Positions 16,286-25,174 of a stretch of 64,000 nucleotides of DNA are shown one piece after another. Numbering within the stretch: the stretch's first letter is position 1; the number at the start of each line of letters is the position of its first letter. The stretch covers positions 16,167 through 80,166 of the forward strand of contig JANMGQ010000252.1 in assembly GCA_031374735.1 (NCBI GenBank). The letters are read 5' to 3'. The notes below the pieces were generated by a model that was given only the letters and a program-made list of their open reading frames with translations, searched no databases and had not been told where the DNA came from. Origin of the DNA: JABFRJ01 sp031374735 (GTDB taxonomy: Bacteria; Pseudomonadota; Alphaproteobacteria; Rhizobiales; Hyphomicrobiaceae). The position numbers were made by a program, and so were the translations under genes.

Positions 16286-16974
16286 CAAGGAACATGCGAC
16301 ACGGTCAGCGTGTCGAAAACACGTTCGAACGTCGCTCGGAGCGCCACATCTGCATCGGCCATCGTAACGGGCAAGCCGAGATCGACCAGCGAGGTGACGC
16401 CGTGCTCGCGAATGCCGCACGGAACAATGCCCGTGAAATGCTCAAGGTCTGGTTCAACGTTGAGACTGACACCATGGAACGAGACGCCGCGCCGTACGCG
16501 GATGCCGATGGCGGCGATCTTGTCCTCGCGGCCCGGCGCGAGGGTTGGCCGAGCAACCCAGACACCAACGCGGCCTGCGCGGGTCTCGCCCTTGACGTTG
16601 AAGGTGTCGAGCGTGGCGATCATCCAGGCCTCGAGCTTGCCGACGAACTGGCGCACGTCACCGCCACGGCGTCGCACATCGAGCATGACATAGACAACGC
16701 GCTGGCCTGGGCCATGATAGGTGTACTGCCCGCCACGGCCAGCCTCGAACACGGGAAAGCGCGCCGGCGTCAACAGATCCTGTGGTTTCGCACTGGTACC
16801 TGATGTGTAGAGCGGCGAATGCTCCAACAGCCAGACCAGCTCGCTCGCAGTTCCCTCGGCGATAGAAGCGACACGCGCCTCCATGGCAGCCACCGCATCA
16901 GGGTAGGCGACGGGGGTATCGCTGATCTGCCAGGCGATGGCGCTAGGAACGTGTGTTGTTTGAGACGGAGTCAT
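16285..16974 (-). CDS. lipB: Octanoyltransferase LipB
   Basis: A 229-residue LipB. It transfers octanoyl from acyl-carrier protein to lipoyl domains of 2-oxoacid dehydrogenases and GcvH, the first step of protein lipoylation. Motifs: GRGGQYTYHGPGQRVVYVMLD near 80-100, the catalytic lysine in EDKIAAIGIRV and the acyl-thioester cysteine in GIVPCGIREHGVTS. I chose the ATG at 16974; a TTG six codons earlier is the alternative. Lipoyl synthase lipA is not adjacent. Core housekeeping gene, and the first intact gene after the decayed stretch. Confidence 0.93.
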   Translation of the reverse strand: MTPSQTTHVPSAIAWQISDTPVAYPDAVAAMEARVASIAEGTASELVWLLEHSPLYTSGTSAKPQDLLTPARFPVFEAGRGGQYTYHGPGQRVVYVMLDVRRRGGDVRQFVGKLEAWMIATLDTFNVKGETRAGRVGVWVARPTLAPGREDKIAAIGIRVRRGVSFHGVSLNVEPDLEHFTGIVPCGIREHGVTSLVDLGLPVTMADADVALRATFERVFDTLTVSHVP

Positions 16975-17028
16975 ACCTGCGACGTAGTTCAATCCGCTGC
17001 GGCTGCAAAGGCTTTCAGTGATACCACA

Positions 17029-17820
17029 TCAACGTCGCCGAAAAGGAAACATCAGCTGCCCGATCAGCCCCTCGGGAACGGGCGTCTCGGTCCCAAAGCG
17101 CGCAGGCACGCGGTCGCGCGGCATGTAGTATGTGCCAAACAGAATGTCCCAGACCGGAAACATCCCGGCAAAGTTCTTGTCCCGCGCGTCGGCTTCGTCA
17201 GTGTGGTGCCAGCGATGAAACCGCGGCGAGGCTATGACGCTGCGCAGCGGCCCCCAATCCCAATCGACATTGGCGTGCACGACGATCGACAGCAGCGTGA
17301 TGACCGGCAACAGCGCCGCGACGGCAACAGGCTTCAGCCCGAGTGCCAGGACCGGGATGGTCGTCAGCACGCGCATCAGAACGTCGTTGATAGGATGCAG
17401 ACGCACAGACGACAACCAGTCAAGATCCTTCGAGGAGTGGTGAATGGCGTGGAACGACCATAGTCGACCGGTGTGAAACATCCGATGACCCCAGTAACCG
17501 AAGACATCAGCGATCAACAAGATGAGCAAAGCCTGCACCGGAAGTGGAAGCTGCGAGAGCGGCCCGAAACCATTCTGGAGCACATCACCGTCGACCCTGC
17601 CGTAGAGCAGGTAGGCGATCGGAATTGCCACCAGCAGAATCGAGACGCGCGTGACAACCCGAGTCACCAACGGGGTTAACAGCCAGTACCAAAGATCCGT
17701 CCAGAACCCTTGCCTCAGCATGGTAAGCCGCCGTTCCGGCGGGCGCAGCATCTCGATGAGCCGGAATACGGCACACAGGACGACAAACGCGGTGACCACG
17801 GACGCGAGTGTCGGTGTCAT
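17029..17820 (-). CDS. Sterol desaturase / fatty-acid hydroxylase superfamily membrane protein (1)
   Basis: A 263-residue integral membrane di-iron enzyme. The three histidine boxes are intact: HRMFH, HAIHHSSKD and RFHRWHHTDEAD. Hydrophobic segments occur near 5-22, 45-75 and 95-110, with a further pair before the last box. The family hydroxylates or desaturates sterols, carotenoids or lipids at the membrane using O2. Bacterial members without a neighbouring pathway gene cannot be given a substrate. It lies 54 bases upstream of lipB on the same strand. A second family member is encoded at 50589-51416. Confidence 0.85.
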   Translation of the reverse strand: MTPTLASVVTAFVVLCAVFRLIEMLRPPERRLTMLRQGFWTDLWYWLLTPLVTRVVTRVSILLVAIPIAYLLYGRVDGDVLQNGFGPLSQLPLPVQALLILLIADVFGYWGHRMFHTGRLWSFHAIHHSSKDLDWLSSVRLHPINDVLMRVLTTIPVLALGLKPVAVAALLPVITLLSIVVHANVDWDWGPLRSVIASPRFHRWHHTDEADARDKNFAGMFPVWDILFGTYYMPRDRVPARFGTETPVPEGLIGQLMFPFRRR

Positions 17821-18306
17821 GTGCTCTCAGCCAGTGGTGTCATCAGGGCACTTCTCATGGATCGACACATCGCGAACGTAGCGTCTTTGCGATTCCCGTC
17901 GAAGACGCATCCGTTTTCTCCGCTGGCGCCACACGTGCCCCAGCGCTGCGCAACACAGCGCCCGGGGCCATCGAGCGTCACGATCTGCTCATCACAACAG
18001 GCTTCCCGTTCACATTTCAACGGCAAACTCCATCGCACCCGGCGACTACAATGGGCACTCTGCTCTCCCGCCGAACAAGCGGGACGCAGGTCCGTAAGCG
18101 GCGCAGCAGGTTATGCATCCATTGGTCGGGGGCGTGTCCGGTTGCGCGTGCATTGCCTCTTGGTCTTTTGACCCTTCACAGACGGCGGCCGGCATGTAAG
18201 CGTAAGAAGTGATCAAGCTGCCCGGAGAGGCGGCACGGCTCAAACAAAAGCGCGCCATAGATGCGGTCGACAACACCGCCATGTGCGCCACACGGGAGGC
18301 AATAGA
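17821..18306. other. Intergenic region upstream of the Liv operon
   Basis: This 486-base gap separates the divergently transcribed hydroxylase and Liv transporter. Frames in it have no family-like sequence. TCCCGC and GCGGGA form a small stem near 18065-18083. The promoter of the transporter operon must lie here, but no convincing -35/-10 pair or operator stood out by eye. Confidence 0.3.
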
Positions 18307-19560
18307 ATGCTCACGAAGAGATCAGTTGCGGTCGGCGGATTGGCGCTGGCTGCACTAACGGCGCTGTCGCTATCGGCACAGGCCCAGGATACCATCAAGA
18401 TTGCCTACATCGACCCGCTATCGGGCCCTGGCGCGACAGTTGGCGAAGTCGGCCTGAAGACGTTCCAGTTTCTTGCCGACGAGCTGAACGCCAAAGGTGG
18501 CGCGGCCGGCAAGAAATTTGAGATCCTGCCGTTCGACAACAAAACCAACCCTCAGGAAAGCCTCGTTCAGGCCCAGAAGGCCGTCGACGCCGGCGCGCGG
18601 ATCCTAACTCAGGGCAACGGCTCATCGGTCGCAGCCGCGATGGCGGATTGGGTCGCCAAGTACAACGACCGTAACCCCGGCAAGGAACTGCTGTATCTCA
18701 ACTATGCGGCCGTCGATCCGGTGCTCACCAACGACAAGTGCACCTACGCCCACTTCCGCTGGGACGCCAACTCCGACATCAAGATGGAAGCCCTCACCAA
18801 CTACATGAAGGGCAAACAGGAGATCAAGAAGATCTACCTGATCAACCAGGACTACTCGTTCGGCCAAGCGGTACGCACGGCTGCGGTTTCGATGCTCAAG
18901 GCCAAGCGCCCAGACATCCAGGTCGTGGGCGACGAACTGCATCCACTGCTCAAGGTGACGGACTTCGCCCCCTACATCGCCAAGATCAAAGCCTCCGGCG
19001 CTGACACCGTCATCACCGGCAACTGGAGCCAGGACTTTGCCTTGCTGCTGAAAGCCGCCGCCGACGCAGGCCTCAAGGTCAACTGGTACACCTACTATGC
19101 CGGCGGTACGGGCGGCCCGACGGCCGTCAAGCAGACCGGCCTCAACCACAGCGTCTTTGCCGTCGGTGAAGGTTTCGCCAACGTCGATCACAAGGCCTCG
19201 CGCGACACCGAGGCGGCGTTCCGCGCCAAGTTCGGCGGCATCTCGATCTTCTATCCTCGCGCCTTCAACCAGATGCGCATGCTGGCGGCAGCCATCAACA
19301 AGGCCGGCAGCACCGACTCTCTCAAAGTCGCGGCGGCACTGGAAGGCATGACGTTTGAGGTGTTCAGTGGCGGACAAGGCGTCATGCGCAAGGATGACCA
19401 CCAGTTCTTCCAGCCGATGTACATCGCCTCTCTCGGCGAACGCGACGCCGCCAAAGAGCCCTTCGACGAGGAAGGCACGGGCTGGGGCTGGCGCACGATT
19501 GCGACCCTCCCCACCAAGGACACCGAGCTGCCAACCACCTGCAAGATGACGCGCCCTTAA
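18307..19560 (+). CDS. livJ: Branched-chain amino-acid-type ABC transporter substrate-binding protein
   Basis: A 417-residue periplasmic protein of the Leu/Ile/Val-binding class (Peripla_BP_6). A Sec signal peptide (VGGLALAALTALSLSAQAQ) precedes DTIKIAYIDPLSGPGATVGE. GNGSSVAAAMADW and GADTVITGNWSQDFALLLKAA are typical ligand-lobe segments. The start at 18307 follows GGGAGG. Four cognate membrane and ATPase genes follow. The ligand may be an amino acid, but in this order many such proteins bind aromatic acids, amides or urea, so the gene symbol denotes the family role only. Confidence 0.88.
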   Translation: MLTKRSVAVGGLALAALTALSLSAQAQDTIKIAYIDPLSGPGATVGEVGLKTFQFLADELNAKGGAAGKKFEILPFDNKTNPQESLVQAQKAVDAGARILTQGNGSSVAAAMADWVAKYNDRNPGKELLYLNYAAVDPVLTNDKCTYAHFRWDANSDIKMEALTNYMKGKQEIKKIYLINQDYSFGQAVRTAAVSMLKAKRPDIQVVGDELHPLLKVTDFAPYIAKIKASGADTVITGNWSQDFALLLKAAADAGLKVNWYTYYAGGTGGPTAVKQTGLNHSVFAVGEGFANVDHKASRDTEAAFRAKFGGISIFYPRAFNQMRMLAAAINKAGSTDSLKVAAALEGMTFEVFSGGQGVMRKDDHQFFQPMYIASLGERDAAKEPFDEEGTGWGWRTIATLPTKDTELPTTCKMTRP

Positions 19561-19595
19561 CACGCGGCGACGTGACCTGCGGATGTTGACTTGAA

Positions 19596-19620
19596 CTCCC
19601 CGCCGCTCGTCGGCGGGGAG
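19596..19620 (+). promoter_or_regulatory. Strong hairpin between binding protein and permease genes
   Basis: CTCCCCGCCG at 19596-19605 pairs perfectly with CGGCGGGGAG at 19611-19620 across a 5-base loop. It begins 36 bases after the binding-protein stop and ends 26 bases before the first permease start. There is no T-run. Placement fits a partial terminator or RNA-stabilising hairpin that keeps the binding protein in excess over the membrane components. Confidence 0.6.
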
Positions 19621-19646
19621 GGACAGCGGTGGAAGGGACCTGTCAG

Positions 19647-20597
19647 GTGGCCGAGCTTATCCTGATTTCGACGTTGAATGGCCTGCTCTATGGGTTGCTG
19701 CTGTTTTTGATGGCCAGCGGCCTGACACTCATCTTCTCGATGATGGGCGTGCTGAACTTCGCCCATGCCAGCTTCTACATGCTCGGCGCGTTCATTGGCT
19801 TCCAGATCAGCCGCTGGGCCGGCTTCTGGCCGGCGTTGATCATCGCACCCCTTCTCGTTGGCGCCATCGGCGCACTGGTCGAGCGCTTCGGCCTGCGCAA
19901 TGTGCACAAGCATGGCCACGTCGCCGAGCTGCTGTTCACCTTCGGCCTCGCCTTCGTCATCGAAGAGGTGGTGCAGATCATTTGGGGCAAGGCGCCAGTT
20001 GATTTCCGCGTACCGGCGATCCTGGATTTTCCAGCGTTTACGGTCTTTGCCACCAACTATCCCGCCTACAAACTGTTCATGCTGGCGATCTCTATCCTGA
20101 TCTTCGTCGGCCTGTTCGCCATGCTGACCAAGACACGGGTCGGGCTGATTGTGCAGGCAGCCCTCACGCATCCGCATATGGTCGCCCATCTCGGCCATAA
20201 CGTACCGTTGATCTTCATGATGGTGTTCGGCGTTGGCGCCGCGCTCGCCGGCATCGCGGGTGTGATTGCGGGCCCGGCCCTCGTCACGCAAGCCAGTATG
20301 GCCGCTCTGCTCGGGCCGATCCTGTTCGTTGTGGTGGTCGTCGGTGGGCTCGGATCGCTGCAGGGCGCGTTCGTTGCGTCGCTGCTGATCGGTCTGCTGC
20401 AGACGTTCGCCATCTCGTCGAACATCTCGCTCGCCGACATTTTTGCGGGCTCCGGTTTCAGCCCTGCGCCCAAGACCATGCTCGGCGATCTCTGGCGTGT
20501 GACGGTCGCCCAGATCGCGCCGATCCTGCCCTACATCATGTTGATGTTGATCCTCATCGTCCGGCCGACAGGACTGCTCGGGAACCGCGACTCATGA
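19647..20597 (+). CDS. livH: Liv-type ABC transporter permease (LivH)
   Basis: About 316 residues with eight or more membrane spans. LISTLNGLLYGLLLFLMASG, then LTLIFSMMGVLNFAHASFYM, is the diagnostic LivH N-terminus; VVVVGGLGSLQGAFVASLLIG is the conserved near-C-terminal segment. I prefer GTG 19647 because GGAAGGGA stands eight bases upstream; GTG 19629 is the longer alternative. The stop overlaps the LivM start by four bases (ATGA), indicating translational coupling. It forms the membrane channel with LivM. Confidence 0.88.
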   Translation: MAELILISTLNGLLYGLLLFLMASGLTLIFSMMGVLNFAHASFYMLGAFIGFQISRWAGFWPALIIAPLLVGAIGALVERFGLRNVHKHGHVAELLFTFGLAFVIEEVVQIIWGKAPVDFRVPAILDFPAFTVFATNYPAYKLFMLAISILIFVGLFAMLTKTRVGLIVQAALTHPHMVAHLGHNVPLIFMMVFGVGAALAGIAGVIAGPALVTQASMAALLGPILFVVVVVGGLGSLQGAFVASLLIGLLQTFAISSNISLADIFAGSGFSPAPKTMLGDLWRVTVAQIAPILPYIMLMLILIVRPTGLLGNRDS

Positions 20598-21919
20598 CTG
20601 TTTCGCCCATCTCCGCCCCTTCGACTGCGACGCCGTCTAAACCCGCAGCGGTCGCGCCAGCGGCCTCGCGCTGGTTGCCGCTGGTGCCGTGGCTGGGTGG
20701 GGCCGCCCTGCTGCTCACCTTGCCGCTGGTGTTTCGCACCGGCACCGGCCTCACCGTCATGAGCCTGATGGGCATCGCGATCGTGTTTGCCCTGTCGTAC
20801 AATCTGCTGCTCGGCCAGACGGGGCTGCTGTCGTTCGGCCACGCGGTCTACTACGGCATTGGCAGCTATTTCGTGGTACACGCCATGAATGCCGTCATCG
20901 CCGCCAAGATCGGGGTCCCCTTGCCGGTGATGCCCTTGATCGGCGGTCTCGCCGGCTTGGTGTTTGCGATGCTGTTCGGTTGGATCTCGACCAAGCGCAG
21001 CGGCACGGCATTCTCGATGATTTCGCTTGGGCTTGCCGAGCTGGTCGGTTCAAGCTCGCTGATCCTGCGCACGTTCTTTGGCGGCGAGGAAGGCATTACC
21101 ACCAACCGCACGCAGCTCGGTCGGATCTTCGGCTTCAACTTCGGCCCGCAGCTGCAGGTCTACTACGTCATTGCCGGCTGGTGCATCCTCGCCGCACTCG
21201 TCATGTACGCCCTGACGCGCACGCCGTTCGGCCGCATGTGCAATGCCGTGCGCGACAATCCCGAGCGAGCGCAGTTCGTCGGCTATAATCCGCAAGTCGT
21301 GCGCTACATCGCCTTCTGCATCAGCGGTTTCTTTGCCGGTATCGCGGGCGGCCTCACCGCCATCAACTTCGAGATCGCCAACGCGCAACTGTTCTCGGCC
21401 GCAAACTCGGGCACCGTTCTGCTCGCGACCTTCATCGGCGGTGCCGGCACGTTCTTCGGGCCGATCCTCGGCGCCGTGCTCGTCAGCTATTTGCAGGTCA
21501 TGCTGAGCGACTTGACCGAGGTGTGGCAGCTTTACTTCGGCATCATGTTCATCGCCGTCGTGATGTTTGCGCCGGGAGGCTTGGCGGGGCTCATATTGAT
21601 GCACCGCCCGCTGTGGAAGGCCGGCGCGCTTGGCACCGTGATGCCATCCTATGGCGCGGCTATCAGTCCCGGCGCGATGATCTTCGTCGGGCTCGCGCTG
21701 CTGATCGAGATGACGGTGCATCTGAGCGTCAAGCATGACAGCAGCCCGATCATGAAAATGTTCGGGGTGACGTTCAACGCCCACGGACCGATCCCGTGGC
21801 TGGTGGCCATCGCGCTGATCGCTGCGGGTGTCGCCATGTTCCGTTGGGTCAGCCCGATGATGAGCGGCGCCTGGGATCGCGCGCGAGCAACAGCGCGCGA
21901 GAAAGGCATCGTCATATGA
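20594..21919 (+). CDS. livM: Liv-type ABC transporter permease (LivM)
   Basis: A 441-residue permease. The core LivM signature spans MSLMGIAIVFALSYNLLLGQ and TGLLSFGHAVYYGIGSYF near 56-95 and GRMCNAVRDNPERAQFVGYN near 215-234; the latter is the loop that contacts the ATPases. Length exceeds the usual 320-360 because of an extended N-terminus and an extra C-terminal block after 340 with two added hydrophobic segments. It overlaps livH and livG by four bases each, so translation of the three is coupled. Confidence 0.88.
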   Translation: MTVSPISAPSTATPSKPAAVAPAASRWLPLVPWLGGAALLLTLPLVFRTGTGLTVMSLMGIAIVFALSYNLLLGQTGLLSFGHAVYYGIGSYFVVHAMNAVIAAKIGVPLPVMPLIGGLAGLVFAMLFGWISTKRSGTAFSMISLGLAELVGSSSLILRTFFGGEEGITTNRTQLGRIFGFNFGPQLQVYYVIAGWCILAALVMYALTRTPFGRMCNAVRDNPERAQFVGYNPQVVRYIAFCISGFFAGIAGGLTAINFEIANAQLFSAANSGTVLLATFIGGAGTFFGPILGAVLVSYLQVMLSDLTEVWQLYFGIMFIAVVMFAPGGLAGLILMHRPLWKAGALGTVMPSYGAAISPGAMIFVGLALLIEMTVHLSVKHDSSPIMKMFGVTFNAHGPIPWLVAIALIAAGVAMFRWVSPMMSGAWDRARATAREKGIVI

Positions 21920-22701
21920 CCGCCTCAGTCTCATCGGCGGCCATCAGCGCTGCGCCAGCCATCAGCCTCGCTCAGCTGCGCAAGAGTTTCGGACCCGTGG
22001 ACATCATCCGCGGGGTTGATCTCGTCATCCCCAAAGGCGAGCGCCACGCCGTGATCGGACCCAATGGCGCGGGCAAGTCGACCCTGTTCAACCTGATCAG
22101 CGGCCTCCTCGCGCCGACGTCGGGCACCGTCGCGCTCAACGGCGAACCGATTTCGGGCCTGCCGCCCTACGAGATCAACCGGCGCGGTCTGTCGCGCAGT
22201 TTTCAAGTCACGAACATCTTCCCGAAAATGAGCGTGTTCGAGAATGTCCGCTGCGGCGCTTTGTGGTCAAAGCGGCAGCATTACACGTTCTGGCGCGGGG
22301 TCGAGCGCGCGCGGGATGTGCGCGAGCGCACCGAACAGGTGCTGGAGGAAATCAGCCTCGCCGACCGCCGCGACGTGATCGCGGGCGTGCTGACCTACGC
22401 CGAACAGCGCGCGCTTGAAATCGGCATCACGATTGCCGGCGGTGCCGATGTGATCCTGCTCGACGAGCCGACCGCTGGCATGAGCCGCCATGAGACTGAG
22501 CGCGCCGTGTCGCTGATCCGACGCGTCAGCGAGGGTCGCACCTTGATGATCGTCGAGCATGACATGAGCGTCGTGTTCGGCCTTGCCGATCGCATTTCCG
22601 TGCTGGTCTACGGCGAGATCGTCGCCTCTGGTCCGCCCGCAGAAATCCGCGCCAGCGCCAAAGTCAAGGAAGCCTACCTCGGCGAGGAGGCCCACGCATG
22701 A
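21916..22701 (+). CDS. livG: Liv-type ABC transporter ATP-binding protein (LivG)
   Basis: A 261-residue ATPase starting at the ATG that overlaps the livM stop. Walker A is GPNGAGKST near 51-59, Walker B is VILLDEPTAG and the switch histidine is in VEHDMSVVF. The ABC signature is atypical, LTYAEQRALEIG instead of LSGGQ or LSYGEQ; such drift occurs in this subfamily. RSFQVTNIFPKMSVFENV is the usual Q-loop region of LivG. It energises uptake together with the LivF-type partner encoded next. Confidence 0.88.
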   Translation: MTASVSSAAISAAPAISLAQLRKSFGPVDIIRGVDLVIPKGERHAVIGPNGAGKSTLFNLISGLLAPTSGTVALNGEPISGLPPYEINRRGLSRSFQVTNIFPKMSVFENVRCGALWSKRQHYTFWRGVERARDVRERTEQVLEEISLADRRDVIAGVLTYAEQRALEIGITIAGGADVILLDEPTAGMSRHETERAVSLIRRVSEGRTLMIVEHDMSVVFGLADRISVLVYGEIVASGPPAEIRASAKVKEAYLGEEAHA

Positions 22702-23405
22702 GCAGCCCCATCCTCGAAGTCCGCGACCTGCACGCCTACTACGGCAAGAGCCACATTCTCCAAGGCGTCAATCTCACCATCGGCGCCGGCGAAGTGGTGA
22801 GCCTGCTCGGCCGCAACGGCGTCGGCCGCTCGACCACCGTCAAAGCCATCATGGGCGAAGTGAAGCCTGAGGGGGTCATCAGCTTCAAGGGTCGAAACAT
22901 CGCGGGCTTCCCGAGCTACCGCATTGCACGGCTCGGGCTTGGCTATGTGCCGGAGCATCGCGACATCTTCCCGTCCTTGACCGTGCGCCAGAACTTGATG
23001 CTCGGCCTCAAGGACCCGAAAGTGGAAGGGCGCTGGAAACTTGAAGACATGCTGGCGCGCTTCCCAAACCTGGCGCGCCGCGCCGACACGGCAGCCGGCG
23101 TGTTGTCCGGCGGCGAGAAGCAGATGCTCACCATCTGCAGGACGCTGATGGGTGACCCCGATCTGATCATGATCGACGAGCCGACCGAGGGCCTCGCGCC
23201 ACTCATCGTCAAGCAGGTTGGCGAACTGATCACCGAGATTGCCAAGCGCGGCCTCTCGATCCTGCTGGTCGAGCAGAAACTCTCGATTGCCCTTGAGATT
23301 TCGAAGCGGGTCTACGTTATGGGCCATGGTCACGTGGTCTTTGAAGGCACGCCTGCCGATCTCAAGGCCAATGCCGATGTGCGCCGGGAATGGCTGGAAG
23401 TTTAA
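22698..23405 (+). CDS. livF: Liv-type ABC transporter ATP-binding protein (LivF) with Arg in Walker A
   Basis: A 235-residue ATPase overlapping livG by four bases. It has a normal signature motif (LSGGEKQMLTICR), Walker B (LIMIDEPTEGLAP) and H-loop region (ILLVEQKLSIAL; Gln where most ABC ATPases have His, usual for LivF). The P-loop reads GRNGVGRSTT, so the invariant lysine is Arg at residue 44; the codon is CGC, unambiguously Arg. LivG retains Lys, so the transporter may have one canonical and one degenerate nucleotide site. Last gene of the operon. Confidence 0.86.
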   Translation: MSSPILEVRDLHAYYGKSHILQGVNLTIGAGEVVSLLGRNGVGRSTTVKAIMGEVKPEGVISFKGRNIAGFPSYRIARLGLGYVPEHRDIFPSLTVRQNLMLGLKDPKVEGRWKLEDMLARFPNLARRADTAAGVLSGGEKQMLTICRTLMGDPDLIMIDEPTEGLAPLIVKQVGELITEIAKRGLSILLVEQKLSIALEISKRVYVMGHGHVVFEGTPADLKANADVRREWLEV

Positions 23406-23449
23406 GCGCGATCGAGAGGCGTTGCCGCGTCTCAACGGCGCGGTCCGCG

Positions 23450-24319
23450 TCAGGGGCGGCGTGGCGTGTCGCCCGGCCACGTCAGCTGTCCGCCGCCGAG
23501 CCCCATGCCAGTACCGAACGTGCTCGGGACAGTTGCAGCCGCCTGCTGCGGCGCCGGACGCGCCATCTGTTGATTGGGCTTTGGCGCTTGACGTGTGGTC
23601 GTCGTTTTCCAGGTCGCGGCTTTCGCTTTCGGAGCAGCAACGTCGGCAATCGTTGTCTGGTCAGCTTTATTCGACGCGTCCGCAGTCTCGACCTTGGCAG
23701 CCGCGACGTCCGCCGCGGTCTCGGATTTGGGCAGTGCCGCGAGCTTTTTCTCGAGCTCCGCATCGGCATATTTTTGGTGACGTGCCAACTCGGAGTCGGC
23801 CCACGGATCAGGCTTGCACTGACAACCGGCAACCAGCGTCTTGCGATACACATAGGCCGTATTCATACGGCCGTACTGACGTCCCTGCAGATCGACGGCG
23901 CCGTCAACTTCCGTTGTCTTGGTGGGCAGAAAGAAAATCCGCGCATCCTCGCCGCATTGCGACCGGCATCTCATGTTGTCGCGATACAGGCTCTTCTTCG
24001 ACGTGCTGTTGGAGATCGGGAAGTAATAGCCGTCACAGGTGCGCACACAGATCGTCCGATAGCCGCCGGACGCGCGCTGGTCATGGTCCTCGTCATCGCC
24101 GTGGGGTCGCCGGCTCAAGAAGGCGCCGTGGTTTGAAACGACGGGCGCCGTATAGGACCGGCCTCCCGGTGTCATCAAAGGCGCTGGCGCGGCCTGTGGC
24201 GCGGGTGCCGGGTTGCCCAACCCGAACAGTTGCTGGAGAAACCCTTGCGCGGCAGCCGGCCCGGCTTGCATGCCCAACACCGCAGCCAATATGGCTGCCT
24301 TCAATACGCCCTGACGCAT
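23450..24319 (-). CDS. Secreted DUF2865 protein
   Basis: A 289-residue protein with a Sec signal peptide (LKAAILAAVLGMQAGPAAAQ) and a DUF2865 domain near 85-175: YRTICVRTCDGYYFPISNST, MRCRSQCGEDARIFF and NTAYVYRKTLVAGCQCKPDPW. Cysteines occur in pairs and probably form disulfides in the periplasm. The last 110 residues are Ala/Thr/Pro-rich and low complexity. DUF2865 is known mainly from Rhizobiales and has no established function. It converges on livF with a 44-base gap and has no obvious partner. Confidence 0.82.
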   Translation of the reverse strand: MRQGVLKAAILAAVLGMQAGPAAAQGFLQQLFGLGNPAPAPQAAPAPLMTPGGRSYTAPVVSNHGAFLSRRPHGDDEDHDQRASGGYRTICVRTCDGYYFPISNSTSKKSLYRDNMRCRSQCGEDARIFFLPTKTTEVDGAVDLQGRQYGRMNTAYVYRKTLVAGCQCKPDPWADSELARHQKYADAELEKKLAALPKSETAADVAAAKVETADASNKADQTTIADVAAPKAKAATWKTTTTRQAPKPNQQMARPAPQQAAATVPSTFGTGMGLGGGQLTWPGDTPRRP

Positions 24320-24493
24320 GACGCTTTACGAGACGGCGCACCCACGCCTGCCCCGAACCTCTCAACAAAACGCGACGATACAAGCCACATCCTCGCGAGC
24401 GGCGAGGACGAGGCGTTGCCATCAGGTATGACCTTGAAAGGCTTAGATTTCCTGAACAAGTGTCCAGCGGCGTCAAGTCCGGGCGCTGCGGTG

Positions 24494-25153
24494 TCACGCC
24501 TGCAGATCCGCCTTCTCGAAGCCCTCGCGGACGATGCGCATGCCATCCGCCGGGTACGGCTTGGCGAGGGCGAACGCGGCATCGGCCGAACCGTTCAGCC
24601 ACGTGTCGCGCGCGGCGTCCGTTGCCAGCACCACGGGCGAGCGCTCGTGATTGATGCCCGATGTCAGCGCATTCGGTTCAGTCGTCATGAAGCTGTAAGT
24701 GTCGACTTCCACCACAGGGCCGTCTTTCTTGATCGGCCCTTTCCAGCGCCGCCAGATGCCGGCGAAGGCAAACAGCGGCCGCGGATCTTCGCCTGTGAGC
24801 GCAAACCAATGCCAGGTGGCGGGCGTGCGGCCATCGTGCGGTTCGGCAAACGACGTCACCGGCACCAGGCAGCGGCGAGTCTCGAAACTGTCGCGCCAGA
24901 ACGACGACGACCGTGCCTTGTCGTCGCGCACGTTCGTCACCCGGCGGGGCGCCTTGCCAGCTTGCGGCAGCACAAAACCCCACGACATGATCACGAGTTC
25001 GAGCGCGCCATCCTCAGTCGGCCGGATCACCGGGGCTGAGCGCGCGGGAAAGATGGCTGGCACCGGATCGAAAGCCGCGGCACGATTGTGCGGCACCTTG
25101 AACAGGCGCACGATCGCCTCGCGCGATTTGGTCAGCGAATAGAGATTGCACAT
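24494..25153 (-). CDS. SOS response-associated peptidase (SRAP; YedK/HMCES family)
   Basis: A 219-residue SRAP protein. Met removal leaves C2 (MCNLYSLTKS) as the residue that forms a thiazolidine crosslink with abasic sites in single-stranded DNA in characterised relatives. Supporting motifs: TNVRDDKARSSSFW near 77-90, CLVPVTSFAEPHD near 95-108 and INHERSPVVL near 180-189, containing the active-site His and Glu region. Length is typical. It probably protects abasic sites during replication stress. 21 bases upstream of folP in transcript order, on the same strand. Confidence 0.9.
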   Translation of the reverse strand: MCNLYSLTKSREAIVRLFKVPHNRAAAFDPVPAIFPARSAPVIRPTEDGALELVIMSWGFVLPQAGKAPRRVTNVRDDKARSSSFWRDSFETRRCLVPVTSFAEPHDGRTPATWHWFALTGEDPRPLFAFAGIWRRWKGPIKKDGPVVEVDTYSFMTTEPNALTSGINHERSPVVLATDAARDTWLNGSADAAFALAKPYPADGMRIVREGFEKADLQA

Positions 25154-25174
25154 CAGTCCAGCCTCCGATTGGCC

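Noticed and set aside
17821..18282. Several 70-150-codon frames upstream of the Liv operon on both strands
   Set aside because: Compositionally random, mutually overlapping and without ribosome sites or recognisable motifs.
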